This document shows, piece by piece, positions 52,192-62,588 of a stretch of 64,000 nt of DNA; positions within the stretch are counted from its first letter, which is position 1; each line of letters opens with the position of its first letter. A model generated the notes under the pieces. That model saw nothing but the letters and a program-made list of their open reading frames with translations. It was not told where the DNA came from and made no database searches. The position numbers and the translations under genes are program-made. Origin of the DNA: Novosphingobium sp. KA1 (GTDB lineage Bacteria; Pseudomonadota; Alphaproteobacteria; Sphingomonadales; Sphingomonadaceae); the NCBI RefSeq assembly GCF_017309955.1, contig NZ_CP021247.1:2319001-2383000 (forward strand). The letters run 5' to 3'.

Positions 52192-53364
52192 TTGGCTAAT
52201 AACCCCGCCATGGATATCTGGAGTCTCAACCTTCGGCACTTGCGGGCTGTCGCGAAAATCGCGGAATTGGGCACGGTCAACGCCGCTGCCCTGGCCGTCA
52301 ACCTCAGCCAGCCGGCGATAACACAGGCGTTGGCCCGGCTCGAGTCGCAGATCGGTCTGCCGCTGTTCGAACGCCGCCATGACGGCATGGCGCCGACCAG
52401 GGCCGGGGAAATTCTCGCCCCCCGCATCGATGCCGCGCTGGGCCATGTGAACAGCCCCCACGTCACCATGTCGCGCCTGCGGGCGCTGCTGGCGCTGGTG
52501 GAAACGGGCTCTTACGCCGGGGCGGGGCAGGAGACCGGGCTGTCGCTCCCCTCGATCCACCGCGCGGTCAACGACCTGTCGCTGGCGCTGCGCCGCCCGC
52601 TGGTGGTGCGCCGGGGCAAGTTCGTGATCACCACCGAGGCGGGCACCCAGCTCGCCCGCGAGTTCCGGCTCGCCAAAGTGGAGCTGGAGGCAGGCCTCTC
52701 CGAAGTCGCCGCGCTGCGCGGGGTGGAGACGCGGCATATCGCGGTGGGCGCGATGCCGCTCTCCCGCGCGCGCATCCTGCCGGCCGCCGTGGCGCGGTTC
52801 CTTGCCCGCCGACCGAACGTGAAGCTGACCATCGTGGAAGGCTCGCGCGCCGAACTGGTGGAGCCGCTGCGCGGCGGCGTGCTCGACCTGATGGTCGGCG
52901 CCCTGCGCGATCCGCTGGTGGAGCCGGACCTCGTGCAGTGCCCGCTCTTCGAGGATCGTCCCGCCGTCTACGCCCGCAAGGGGCACCCGCTGGAAGGCGC
53001 TGGTCCCTCGCCTGCGGACCTGGCGCGCTATCCTTTTACCCTGCCGCCGAAAGGCACGCCCCTGCGCGACACGTTCGAGCGCTACTTCGAGGCCAACGGC
53101 CTGCAGCATCCCGAGGTGCCGGTGGAGTCGGGCTCGGTGATGATGATCCGGCAAGTGATGATGGGCGGCGATTTCCTCACCGTGCTCTCGCCCGATCAGG
53201 TGACGGTGGAACTGGAAGCCGGCTGGCTCTGCGAACTGGCGCGCCTGCCGGAGAACTTCACTCGCCTGATCGGCATGACCACCCGTTCCTCGCTGCGCCC
53301 GACCGAAGTGCAGGCGGAGTTTATCGCCGACCTTGAGTGGGCGGCGAAACGGGTGGGGGATTAG
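52192..53364 (+). CDS. LysR-type regulator of the lig cluster with two tandem HTH domains
   Basis: This 390-residue LysR protein lies between the two divergent lig gene groups, the position of a pathway regulator such as LigR. It shows two winged-HTH segments: residues ~12-70 ('AELGTVNAAALAVNLSQ', 'ESQIGLPLFERRHDG') and ~95-155 ('VETGSYAGAGQETGLSL', 'SLALRRPLVVRRGKF'). An effector domain follows from about residue 180. Ordinary LysR proteins have about 300 residues and one HTH. TTG 52192 is preceded by AGGTGA at 6 bases; ATG 52210 has no visible Shine-Dalgarno. Confidence 0.88.
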   Translation: MANNPAMDIWSLNLRHLRAVAKIAELGTVNAAALAVNLSQPAITQALARLESQIGLPLFERRHDGMAPTRAGEILAPRIDAALGHVNSPHVTMSRLRALLALVETGSYAGAGQETGLSLPSIHRAVNDLSLALRRPLVVRRGKFVITTEAGTQLAREFRLAKVELEAGLSEVAALRGVETRHIAVGAMPLSRARILPAAVARFLARRPNVKLTIVEGSRAELVEPLRGGVLDLMVGALRDPLVEPDLVQCPLFEDRPAVYARKGHPLEGAGPSPADLARYPFTLPPKGTPLRDTFERYFEANGLQHPEVPVESGSVMMIRQVMMGGDFLTVLSPDQVTVELEAGWLCELARLPENFTRLIGMTTRSSLRPTEVQAEFIADLEWAAKRVGD

Positions 53365-53376
53365 GCGTTCGGGAGC

Positions 53377-53396
53377 ATAAATTACGCCCAGCTTAT
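53377..53396. promoter_or_regulatory. AT-rich inverted element before the second lig gene group
   Basis: ATAA (53377-53380) and TTAT (53393-53396), flanked by GC on the left and aGC on the right, lie in the 87-base gap before the dehydrogenase gene, the only AT-rich patch there. It may hold the promoter or a regulator site for the downstream lig genes. Confidence 0.3.
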
Positions 53397-53451
53397 AGCC
53401 GAAAGCCGCTTCCGATTGGCCCATTGCCTGCGGTGAGGGCAGGGTGGCGCA

Positions 53452-54327
53452 ATGGATAGATCGATCGCCCTTATCGGGTTCGGAGAAGCCGGATCGACGT
53501 TTGCGGGAGCTGGAGACTGGTCGGCGCAGGGGCGCGCCTTCGACATTCTTCCCGCGCGCCGCGAGGTCATGGCCGAGCTTGGCATCACCGCCTGCGACAG
53601 CGCGGCCGAGGCGCTTGCGGGTGCCTCGCTGGTGCTTTCGCTGGTCACCGCGGACGCCGCGCCGCGGGTGGCCGAAGAGGTCGCCCCGCTGCTCGGCGAA
53701 GGCGCGTTGTTCTGCGACATGAACTCGGTCGCGCCGGGCACCAAGCGGGCCGCCGCCAAGGCCATCGCTGCCGGAAAGGGGCGTTACGTCGATGTCGCCG
53801 TGCTGGCGCCGGTGAACCCCGCGCGGATGAAGGTGCCGCTGCTGGTTTCCGGCCCCGATGCCGCAGCGGCGGAAAGCGCGCTGACGGCGGTGGGCTTCAC
53901 CAATGTGCGTGTCGTCGGCACCGATGTCGGCCGCGCCTCGGCGATCAAGCTGGTGCGCTCGGTCATGGTCAAGGGGCTTGAGGCGCTGACCGCCGAGATG
54001 ATGATGGCCGCCCATGCCGAAGGCGTGGCAGGCGAGGTGCTGGCCTCGCTCGATGCCAGCGAGAAGACCATTCCGTGGGCGCAGCGCGCCGACTACAATC
54101 TCGACCGCATGCTGGTCCACGGCCGCCGCCGCGCCGCCGAGATGGACGAGGCTGCGCAGATGCTGCGTTCGCTGGGCATTGCGCCGCGCATGACCGACAA
54201 CACCGCCGTCTGGCAGCAGGCGCTGGGCGCGCTGGGCATCGCGCCGCCGCCCGAAGGATTCGAAGCCAAGCTAGCGGCGGCCATCAAGGCGGGCGTCGCG
54301 GCCGGCGTACTCAAGGGAGAGAATTGA
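53452..54327 (+). CDS. NAD-binding dehydrogenase of the 6PGDH/beta-hydroxyacid type, DUF1932 C-terminus
   Basis: This 291-residue protein has an N-terminal Rossmann start 'IALIGFGEAGSTFAGAG', a middle segment 'MNSVAPGTKRAAAKAIAAG' with 'VAVLAPVNP', and a Lys in 'ASAIKLVRSVMVKGLEAL' at the catalytic-Lys position of beta-hydroxyacid dehydrogenases. The C-terminus resembles DUF1932. It opens the ligJABC run (2-base gap to ligJ), so it should act in or beside the 4,5-cleavage pathway, where no dehydrogenase of this kind is among the textbook steps. The substrate is unknown. Confidence 0.82.
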   Translation: MDRSIALIGFGEAGSTFAGAGDWSAQGRAFDILPARREVMAELGITACDSAAEALAGASLVLSLVTADAAPRVAEEVAPLLGEGALFCDMNSVAPGTKRAAAKAIAAGKGRYVDVAVLAPVNPARMKVPLLVSGPDAAAAESALTAVGFTNVRVVGTDVGRASAIKLVRSVMVKGLEALTAEMMMAAHAEGVAGEVLASLDASEKTIPWAQRADYNLDRMLVHGRRRAAEMDEAAQMLRSLGIAPRMTDNTAVWQQALGALGIAPPPEGFEAKLAAAIKAGVAAGVLKGEN

Positions 54328-54329
54328 GC

Positions 54330-55351
54330 ATGTCGCTCATCATCGACTGTCACGGACATTATACCGTCCTGCCCAAGGCGCACGACGCCTGGCGCGAGGC
54401 CCAGATCGCCGCGTTCAAGGCCGGTGAAGAGGCGCCGCCCTACCCGGAGATCTCGGACGCCGAGATCCGCCAGACCATCGAGGACAACCAGCTTCGCCTC
54501 ATCAAGGAGCGCGGCGCCGACCTTACCGTGTTCAGCCCGCGCGCCAGCGCGATGGCGCACCATGTCGGTGATCAGGCCATGTCCGAGGCCTGGGCGGTGC
54601 ACTGCAACAATCTTATCGCCCGCGTGGTGAACATGTTCCCCGAGACGTTCGTGGGCGTGTGCATGCTGCCGCAGAGCCCCAAGGCGGACCTTTCCGCCTC
54701 GGTGAAGGAACTGCGCCGCTGCGTCGAGGAACTGGGCTTCATCGGCTGCAACCTCAACCCCGATCCGGGCGGCGGCCACTTCGAGCATCCGCCGCTGACC
54801 GACGAATACTGGTTCCCGATCTACGAGGCGATGTGCGAGCTGGACGTTCCGGCGATGATCCACGTTTCGGGTTCGTGCAACCCGGCGATGCATGCCACCG
54901 GCGGCTTCTACATCGCGGCGGACACCGTGGCCTTCATGCAGCTGATGCAGGGCGACCTCTTCGCGAAGTTCCCAAAGCTGCGCTTCATCATCCCGCACGG
55001 CGGCGGCGCGGTGCCGTACCACTGGGGCCGCTACCGGGGCCTCGCGGACATGCTGAAGAAGCCTGCGCTTGACGACTACATCATGAACAACGTGTTCTTC
55101 GACACCTGCGTCTACCATCAGCCGGGCATCAACCTGCTGGCCGACGTGATCGACAACAAGAACATCCTGTTCGGCTCCGAAATGGTCGGCGCGGTGCGCG
55201 GGATCGACCCCACGACCGGCTTCTACTTCGACGACACCAAGCGTTATGTCGACGCGCTCCAGATCTCCGACGAGGAGCGCCACGCGATCTTCGAAGGCAA
55301 CGTGCGCAAGGTCTTCCCGCGCCTTGACGCCAGGCTCAAGGAACGCGGCCT

Positions 55352-55355
<4 letters not shown>
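54330..55355 (+). CDS. ligJ: 4-oxalomesaconate hydratase
   Basis: LigJ adds water to 4-oxalomesaconate to give 4-carboxy-4-hydroxy-2-oxoadipate, the LigK substrate. The 341-residue amidohydrolase-like protein begins 'MSLIIDCHGHYTVLPKAHD' (HxH at 8/10) and has 'SPRASAMAHHVGDQAMS', 'MIHVSGSCNPAMHATGGFY' and 'FIIPHGGGAVPYHWGRYRG', all diagnostic. The chosen ATG follows GAGAGAAT; the longer in-frame reading upstream lies inside the dehydrogenase gene. Its stop overlaps the ligA GTG start (GTGA). Confidence 0.95.
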
Positions 55356-56690
<1,335 letters not shown>

Positions 56691-56698
56691 TCGATTCC

Positions 56699-56725
56699 GC
56701 GTGCCGGTGGTTGACGCCGGCACGC
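56699..56725 (+). other. Intercistronic stem-loop between ligB and ligC
   Basis: GCGTGCCGG (56699-56707) pairs perfectly with CCGGCACGC (56717-56725), then CCTTTGTCTTT follows. The tail is only partly T-rich, so partial termination or 3'-end protection of ligAB mRNA is more likely than full termination. Confidence 0.6.
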
Positions 56726-56760
56726 CCTTTGTCTTTGACAGACACCCCAAGGAGATTTCC

Positions 56761-57717
56761 ATGCGTATTGCCCTCGTAGGCGCCGGCGCTTTCGGTGAAA
56801 AGCACCTCGACGGCCTCAAGAACATCGACGGCGTAGAGATTGCCTCGGTCATTTCGCGCAGCGCCGATCAGGCCGCCGAAGTCGCCGCCAAGTACGGCGC
56901 GCCGCACTCCGGCACCGACCTCGCCGAAGTGCTGGCCATGCCCGATGTCGATGCCGTGATCCTCTGCACCCCCACCCAGATGCATGCCGAACAGGCGATC
57001 GCCTGCATGAACGCGGGCAAGCACGTTCAGGTCGAGATTCCGCTGTCGGACAGCTGGGCCGATGCCGAAGCCGTGGTAGCCAAGCAGCAGGAAACCGGCC
57101 TGGTCTGCATGGTCGGCCACACCCGCCGCTTCAATCCTTCGCACCAGTACGTGCATAACAAGATCACCGCGGGTGAGTTCAACGTCCAGCAGATGGACGT
57201 GCAGACCTACTTCTTCCGCCGCAAGAACATGAACGCCAAGGGCCAGCCGCGCTCGTGGACGGACCACCTCTTGTGGCACCACGCCGCGCACACGATCGAC
57301 CTGTTCGCCTACCAGTCGGGCAAGATCGTCGCCGCGAACGTGCTGCAGGGGCCCAAGCACCCCGAACTCGGCATCGCCATGGACATGTCGATCCAATTGA
57401 AGGCCGAGACCGGCGCGATCTGCACGCTCTCGCTTTCGTTCAACAACAACGGCCCGCTCGGCACCTTCTTCCGCTACATCGGCGACAGCGAGACCTACAT
57501 CGCGCGTTACGACGATCTGGTGAACGGCCGTGAAGAGGCCATCGACCTCACCGGCGTCACCGTGTCGAACAACGGCATCGAGCTGCAGGACCGCGAATTC
57601 GTCGCCGCCATCCGCGAAGGGCGTGAGCCCAACTCGTCGGTCGGCAAGGTGCTCGATTGCTACCGCGTGATCGGTGAACTGGCTGAGAGCCTCGAAGCGC
57701 AGGACGGCTGGTCCTGA
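56761..57717 (+). CDS. ligC: 4-carboxy-2-hydroxymuconate-6-semialdehyde dehydrogenase
   Basis: LigC oxidises the cyclic hemiacetal form of the ring-fission product to 2-pyrone-4,6-dicarboxylate with NAD(P)+. The 318-residue protein is a GFO/IDH/MocA-family oxidoreductase: 'MRIALVGAGAFGEKHLDGL', then 'QVEIPLSDSWADAEAVV' and the LigC-specific 'GHTRRFNPSHQYVHNKI' and 'WTDHLLWHHAAHTIDLFA'. AAGGAG lies 6 bases before the ATG. Its stop overlaps the aldo-keto reductase start (TGATG). Confidence 0.96.
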   Translation: MRIALVGAGAFGEKHLDGLKNIDGVEIASVISRSADQAAEVAAKYGAPHSGTDLAEVLAMPDVDAVILCTPTQMHAEQAIACMNAGKHVQVEIPLSDSWADAEAVVAKQQETGLVCMVGHTRRFNPSHQYVHNKITAGEFNVQQMDVQTYFFRRKNMNAKGQPRSWTDHLLWHHAAHTIDLFAYQSGKIVAANVLQGPKHPELGIAMDMSIQLKAETGAICTLSLSFNNNGPLGTFFRYIGDSETYIARYDDLVNGREEAIDLTGVTVSNNGIELQDREFVAAIREGREPNSSVGKVLDCYRVIGELAESLEAQDGWS

Positions 57718-58706
57718 TGACAAAACGCCTCCTCGCGGGCCGTGAGGTCCACTCCGTCGGGCTCGGCTGCATGAACGTGGCCTGGGCCTACGGCAATCCG
57801 CCGTCCCGCGAGGAGGCGGTCCGCCTGTTCCGCCATGCGCTGGATGCAGGCTGCGATCACTTCGACACTGCCAATATCTACGGCATGGGCGTGAGCGAAG
57901 AGATCCTCGGCGAAGCGATCATGGACCGGCGGGATGAGTTCCTGCTGGCTTCCAAGACCGGCATCCTGATCGACGGCGCCCGCCGCGGCATCGACTGCGC
58001 GCCGGACAGCATCACCGCCTCGCTCGACGCCAGCCTCAAGCGGCTCGGCACCGATCACATCGACCTGTTCTACATGCACCGCTTCGATCCGAAGGTGCCG
58101 ATAGCCGATTCGGTGGGCGCCATGGTGCGCGCGATCGAGGCGGGCAAGATCGGTGCCTATGGCGTCTCCGAATGGTCCACCGCGCATATCCGCGAGGCCC
58201 ACGGCGTGCATCCGGTGGCGGCGGTGCAGACCGAATATTCGCTCTGGACCCGCAACGTGGAGCTGGGCGTACTGGACGCGACGCGGGACCTCGGGATCGC
58301 GCTGGTCGCCTTCTCGCCGGTCGCGCGCGGGGCGCTGGGCGGGGAACTCACCGATGTGAGCACGCTCACCGAAAAGGACCTGCGCCGCAATTTCCCGCGC
58401 TTCATCGGCGCGAACTGGGCGCACAACCTCGCGCTGATCGAGGCGTTCAACACGCTTGCCGCCTCGATCCGTGTCACCCCGGCACAGCTGGCGCTGGCCT
58501 GGGTGCTGTCGCGCGGCGAGCATCTCCATGCGATCCCCGGCACCCGTTCGATCCCCCACTTCGACGACAACCATGCGGCCGCCGCGCTGGCAATCGACGC
58601 GGGCGTGCTGGAGCAGGCGGGCGAACTGATGAACCAGCAGACCATCGCCGGCCATCGCTACCCGGACACGATCAGGCCGACCATCGATACCGAGGACTAC
58701 GTCTGA
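57717..58706 (+). CDS. Aldo/keto reductase
   Basis: This 329-residue aldo-keto reductase has the catalytic tetrad in context: Asp and Tyr in 'HFDTANIYGMGVSEE', Lys in 'LLASKTGI' and His in 'LFYMHRFDP'. Near the C-terminus 'AIPGTRSIPHFDDNHAA' binds the NADPH phosphate region. It is translationally coupled to ligC, so it probably acts on an aldehyde connected with protocatechuate breakdown, such as a vanillin-type aldehyde or the ring-fission semialdehyde. No such step is part of the standard pathway. Confidence 0.88.
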   Translation: MTKRLLAGREVHSVGLGCMNVAWAYGNPPSREEAVRLFRHALDAGCDHFDTANIYGMGVSEEILGEAIMDRRDEFLLASKTGILIDGARRGIDCAPDSITASLDASLKRLGTDHIDLFYMHRFDPKVPIADSVGAMVRAIEAGKIGAYGVSEWSTAHIREAHGVHPVAAVQTEYSLWTRNVELGVLDATRDLGIALVAFSPVARGALGGELTDVSTLTEKDLRRNFPRFIGANWAHNLALIEAFNTLAASIRVTPAQLALAWVLSRGEHLHAIPGTRSIPHFDDNHAAAALAIDAGVLEQAGELMNQQTIAGHRYPDTIRPTIDTEDYV

Positions 58707-58748
58707 CCGGCTGACGGAACCAGCGGCCGCGGGGGTGGTTGAAAGGGC

Positions 58749-59645
58749 ATGGATCATGCCTCCACCCCTTCCGAGCCTGCCGGCGCGCTTGCCCACGACG
58801 ATCCCGAGCGCCGGGCGAGCGACCGCGAGATCGCCCGCGACGAGGCCGGGCTGACCGGCCACGAGCGCGGCCAGATCAAGGACAACCTGAGGCTTTCGGC
58901 GCGCACCGTGTTCTCGGTGATCCGGCGCGAGGGCGAGGAGGAACTCTACCGCCCGGCGATGTCGCTGTGGTGGTCCGGCCTTGCCGCGGGCATCGGCATT
59001 TCCACCTCGGTCTTTGCGCAAGGGCTGCTGCATCAGTCCTTCGAGGGCCATCCCCAGCGCGAACTGATCGCTGCGCTGGGGTATGCCATGGGGTTCGTGC
59101 TGGTCGTCCTCGCCCGGCTGCAACTCTTCACCGAGAACACCCTGACCGCGGTCCTGCCGCTGCTGGCCGGGCCCAACACGCAGCGGCTGTGGCGAACGGC
59201 CCGGCTCTGGGGCGTGGTGCTGGCCGCGAACCTCTGCGGCACTTTTCTGACCGCGCTGATCCTCGACATGGTGGTCGACCCGTCGCATCCGACGCTGGCG
59301 GGCATGCTGGCCGTGGCCCGCAAGGCGGCGGAGGCGAGCGGCACGGCGGCCTTGCTCGACGGGATTCCCGCCGGTTTCTTCATCGCCGCGTTCGTCTGGA
59401 TGTTGCCGAGTTCCAAGGGGTTCGAGATCTTTGTCGTGGCGCTGTTCGCCTGGCTGATCGGGGCGGGTGGCTTTACCCATGTGGTTGCCGGGTCCACCGA
59501 GATGTTCCTGCTGATGGCCCATGGCGAGATGCCGGTGGCCGACGTCTTCGCGCTGCACCTGCTGCCCACGCTGCTGGGCAATGTGCTGGGCGGGACCGGC
59601 CTCTTCGCGCTGCTCGCCTATGCACAGATCAAGGGCGAAATCTGA
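58749..59645 (+). CDS. Formate/nitrite transporter (FNT) family channel, YfdC-like
   Basis: This 298-residue protein has a charged N-terminal extension of about 60 residues, then six membrane segments. 'MSLWWSGLAAGIGISTSVFA', 'GYAMGFVLVVLARLQLFTEN', 'LLDGIPAGFFIAAFVWMLP' and 'GAGGFTHVVAGSTEMFLL' match the FNT fold in its YfdC-like branch. FNT channels pass formate, nitrite or other small anions. It stands next to fdhD, which favours formate. It starts 42 bases after the aldo-keto reductase, with no obvious terminator between. Confidence 0.82.
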   Translation: MDHASTPSEPAGALAHDDPERRASDREIARDEAGLTGHERGQIKDNLRLSARTVFSVIRREGEEELYRPAMSLWWSGLAAGIGISTSVFAQGLLHQSFEGHPQRELIAALGYAMGFVLVVLARLQLFTENTLTAVLPLLAGPNTQRLWRTARLWGVVLAANLCGTFLTALILDMVVDPSHPTLAGMLAVARKAAEASGTAALLDGIPAGFFIAAFVWMLPSSKGFEIFVVALFAWLIGAGGFTHVVAGSTEMFLLMAHGEMPVADVFALHLLPTLLGNVLGGTGLFALLAYAQIKGEI

Positions 59646-59680
59646 ATGACCGCAGCGACCGGCTGGGTTAGATCGGTGGC

Positions 59681-60529
59681 ATGGACGGCGCCGCACCCAT
59701 CACCGTAATTCGCAGCCGCTACGGCGCAGGGCAGGACGCGGGCGAGAGGCTGGCCGTCCCGGTCGAGGCCCCCATCGCCATCGAGACCAACGGCATCGCC
59801 TATGCGGTGATGATGGCCACCCCCACCGGGATCGAGGACTTCGTCACCGGCTTCCTCATGGCCGAAGGGCTGGCGGCGGCGGACGAGATCGGCGAGGTGG
59901 CGGTCCATCCGGTCGAGAACGGCGCCTGGGGCAGGGGTTATGTCGCCCGCGTCAACCTTCCGCCCGAACGTCTCTCGCTCATAATCGAACGCGCCCGCCG
60001 CCGCACCGGCGACAGTTCCTGCGGCATCTGCGGGATCGAGGGGGTGGAGGCGGCCTTGCGCCCCCTGCCATCGCTCTCGCGCCGGAGCGCGGCCAGCCCC
60101 GAGGCGATCCGGCGCGGCCTCGATGCCATGGGCGGGGCGCAGGCGCTGGGCCGCGAAACCCGTGCCACCCACGCCGCCGCGTTCTGCAATGAAGACGGCA
60201 CCTTGCTGGCGATCCGCGAGGACGTCGGCCGCCACAACGCGCTCGACAAGCTGATCGGCGCGCTTGCTCGTAGTGGGGCTCGGGGCGATACCAACCCCGC
60301 GCAGGGCTTTGTTGTCATGACGTCGCGCTGCTCCTACGAACTGGTCGAGAAGACCGTGCGCGCGGGCATCCCGCTGCTGGTGACGATTTCCGCCCCCACC
60401 GATCTCGCGGTGCGCCGCGCGCAGGCGGCGGGCCTCTCGCTCTGCGTCGTGGCGCGCGACGATGCCATGCTGGTCGTCACCGATACCCGGAGTTCCGACG
60501 AAGGGGCCACGCCGCTCGTCGAACCGTAA
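59681..60529 (+). CDS. fdhD: Formate dehydrogenase accessory sulfurtransferase FdhD
   Basis: FdhD carries sulfur to the molybdenum cofactor of formate dehydrogenase. The 282-residue protein has the essential CxxC pair C114/C117 in 'DSSCGICGIE', 'GIEDFVTGFLMAEGL' and 'REDVGRHNALDKLIGAL', all family hallmarks. No formate dehydrogenase gene is in the window. It lies beside an FNT channel and about 10 kb from the formaldehyde-to-formate genes, so together they suggest formate use or disposal. Confidence 0.95.
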   Translation: MDGAAPITVIRSRYGAGQDAGERLAVPVEAPIAIETNGIAYAVMMATPTGIEDFVTGFLMAEGLAAADEIGEVAVHPVENGAWGRGYVARVNLPPERLSLIIERARRRTGDSSCGICGIEGVEAALRPLPSLSRRSAASPEAIRRGLDAMGGAQALGRETRATHAAAFCNEDGTLLAIREDVGRHNALDKLIGALARSGARGDTNPAQGFVVMTSRCSYELVEKTVRAGIPLLVTISAPTDLAVRRAQAAGLSLCVVARDDAMLVVTDTRSSDEGATPLVEP

Positions 60530-60551
60530 AGCGGGCGGCTCCTGTTTTGCT

Positions 60552-60579
60552 TGTAGTTTTGTGGGGCCGACCTAGATTC
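60552..60579 (+). promoter_or_regulatory. Candidate sigma70-type promoter for the TelA gene
   Basis: TTGTAG (60552-60557) and TAGATT (60574-60579) are 16 bases apart in the 94-base gap after fdhD, about 45 bases before the TelA start. The match is moderate. Confidence 0.4.
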
Positions 60580-60623
60580 GTTGCGGACGACTACATTTCT
60601 TGCAGGACGGGGATTTTTCCGAG

Positions 60624-61841
60624 ATGGCGACGACAACTGATCAGGTGACGGCCGGCGAACTGAAGCTGACGCCTCCCGATCCGGTGCCGGTGGTGCAGCC
60701 CGAAAAGGCCGCCGGGCTCGTGCCGGTGGGCGAGGAGCAGAAGTCGAAGCTGCAGGTCCGCGTCGACGAATTCGTCAACGACCTCGTCTCGCAGGATTCG
60801 AGCTCGCCCGAATTCGGCCGCCGCGTCGACCAGATCACCAACATGGGCCGCAAGGAAATCGCCGAGGCTTCGGGCCAGTCCAACCGCTTCCTCGACCGTC
60901 CGGTGCGGGCGATGGACAAGGACGCCGGGGTCGGCGCCGACCTTGCCGAGCTGCGCCGCACGGTGGAGGACCTCGACCCTTCGACCAAGGGCGACCTGCT
61001 CTCGCGCCGCAAGATCTTCGGGATCATCCCGATGGGCAACAAGCTGCGCAACTACTTCGACAGCTATTCCAGCGCACAGGGCCACATCAGCGCGATCCTC
61101 GCCCGCCTGCAGGGCGGCAAGGACGAACTCCTGATGGACAATGCCGCCATCGACGTCGAGCGCCAGAACCTCTGGGCGGCGATGGGCAAGCTCGAACAGA
61201 TGATCTTCATGTCGAAGGCGCTGGACGAGACGCTGGAGCAGAAGGCGAACGACCTCGACCACACCGATCCCGCCAAGGCCAAGGCGGTGCGCGAATCGGC
61301 GTTGTTCTACGTGCGCCAGCGCACGCAGGACCTGCTGACGCAGATGGCGGTTTCGGTGCAGGGCTACCTCGCGCTCGATCTGGTCAAGAAGAACAACGTC
61401 GAACTGATCAAGGGCGTCGACCGGGCCTCCACCACCACGGTCGGCGCGCTGCGCACGGCGGTGACGGTGGCGCAGGCGATGGCCAACCAGAAGCTGGTGC
61501 TGGACCAGATCACCGCGCTCAACACCACCACCGCGCGGATCATCGACGGCACCGGCCAGATGCTCAAGGACAACACCGCGCGTATCCACGAGCAGGCGGC
61601 GAACGCCACGATCCCGCTGGAAACGCTCAGCCGCGCGTTCCAGAACATCTACGACACGATGGATTCGATCGACAGCTTCAAGATGCAGGCGCTCGATTCG
61701 ATGAAGCAGACGGTGCAGTCGCTGGAAGGCGAAGTCACCCGGTCCAGGGCCTATATCGCCCGCGCCCAGGGGCAGGCCGAAGGCGCCACCTCACCGGCGG
61801 ACACCAAGGCGGCCAAGGCGCTGCTGGAGGCGCTGGACTGA
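60624..61841 (+). CDS. TelA-family (toxic anion resistance) protein
   Basis: This 405-residue protein of the TelA family is named for tellurite resistance but is often linked to envelope stress. 'LVPVGEEQKSKLQVRVDEFV' and 'QITNMGRKEIAEASGQSNRF' at the N-terminus, and the helical 'VKKNNVELIKGVDRASTTTV' and 'ALNTTTARIIDGTGQML', are family features; it is mostly alpha-helical and cytoplasmic. ATG 60624 is chosen; the frame extends to a TTG at 60600. It leads a cluster with an XpaC-like membrane protein, a YqiJ-like protein and a flotillin. Confidence 0.92.
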   Translation: MATTTDQVTAGELKLTPPDPVPVVQPEKAAGLVPVGEEQKSKLQVRVDEFVNDLVSQDSSSPEFGRRVDQITNMGRKEIAEASGQSNRFLDRPVRAMDKDAGVGADLAELRRTVEDLDPSTKGDLLSRRKIFGIIPMGNKLRNYFDSYSSAQGHISAILARLQGGKDELLMDNAAIDVERQNLWAAMGKLEQMIFMSKALDETLEQKANDLDHTDPAKAKAVRESALFYVRQRTQDLLTQMAVSVQGYLALDLVKKNNVELIKGVDRASTTTVGALRTAVTVAQAMANQKLVLDQITALNTTTARIIDGTGQMLKDNTARIHEQAANATIPLETLSRAFQNIYDTMDSIDSFKMQALDSMKQTVQSLEGEVTRSRAYIARAQGQAEGATSPADTKAAKALLEALD

Positions 61842-61859
61842 GCCTGATAGACTAGCACC

Positions 61860-62588
61860 ATGTCGGAACCCTCTTCGCGCGCGGTCTCCACGCGCAGTGC
61901 CGTGAACCAGGACATCATCCGTGCCGCCCGCCGCCAGCGGGCCGCGCGGCTCTATACCGCGCGCCGTGAACGCTGGGCGTTCCGCTGGCGGCGCATCCGC
62001 CGGGCGTTCCTGGCGGTGGCGGGCATCTTCATCGCCGCGCTGACCGCCGGGCTGATCCTTGGCGGCCTGTCCTTCGCGACCACGGTGCTGACCACGCTGC
62101 TGGCTTTTGCGGTGTTCTTTTTCCTGTCGATCTACCCGTCGAGCCCGCGGCTCAATACCGCCGATCTTGGCAGCGCGACCCTGCCGGAACTGGCGGGATC
62201 GACCGAGATCTGGCTGGAAAGCCGCCGCCGCGCCTTGCCGAGCGCGGCCGTCGACGCGGTGGACATGATCGGCGTGCGGCTGGAGCAGATCGCCCCGCAG
62301 CTTGCCGCGCTGCAGGAAAACGGCCCTGCCGCGCACGAGGTGCGCAAGCTGCTGTCCGAGCATCTGCCCTCGCTGGTCGACAGCTACACGCGTATTCCCG
62401 CCGAACTGCGCAACAAGCCCCATGCCGGCGGCACCACCCCATCCGAACAGCTGGTCGACGGGCTCGACGTGATCGCCGGGCAGATCGAGGCGATGAGCCT
62501 CGACCTCTCGCGCGGGGACCTCGATGCGCTGGCCACCCGCGGGCGTTTCCTCGAAGCCAAGTACGTCGATTCGCGCGGCGATGCTTGA
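61860..62588 (+). CDS. Membrane protein, possibly XpaC-like partner of TelA
   Basis: This 242-residue protein has an Arg-rich N-terminus ('ARRQRAARLYTARRERWAF'), two adjacent membrane helices (about 50-90, 'AVAGIFIAALTAGLILGG' and 'LLAFAVFFFLSIYP'), and a helical cytoplasmic tail. XpaC-like proteins with this layout often neighbour TelA genes, which is the main reason for the suggestion. It starts 18 bases after TelA and overlaps the YqiJ-like gene by 8 bases. Confidence 0.7.
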   Translation: MSEPSSRAVSTRSAVNQDIIRAARRQRAARLYTARRERWAFRWRRIRRAFLAVAGIFIAALTAGLILGGLSFATTVLTTLLAFAVFFFLSIYPSSPRLNTADLGSATLPELAGSTEIWLESRRRALPSAAVDAVDMIGVRLEQIAPQLAALQENGPAAHEVRKLLSEHLPSLVDSYTRIPAELRNKPHAGGTTPSEQLVDGLDVIAGQIEAMSLDLSRGDLDALATRGRFLEAKYVDSRGDA

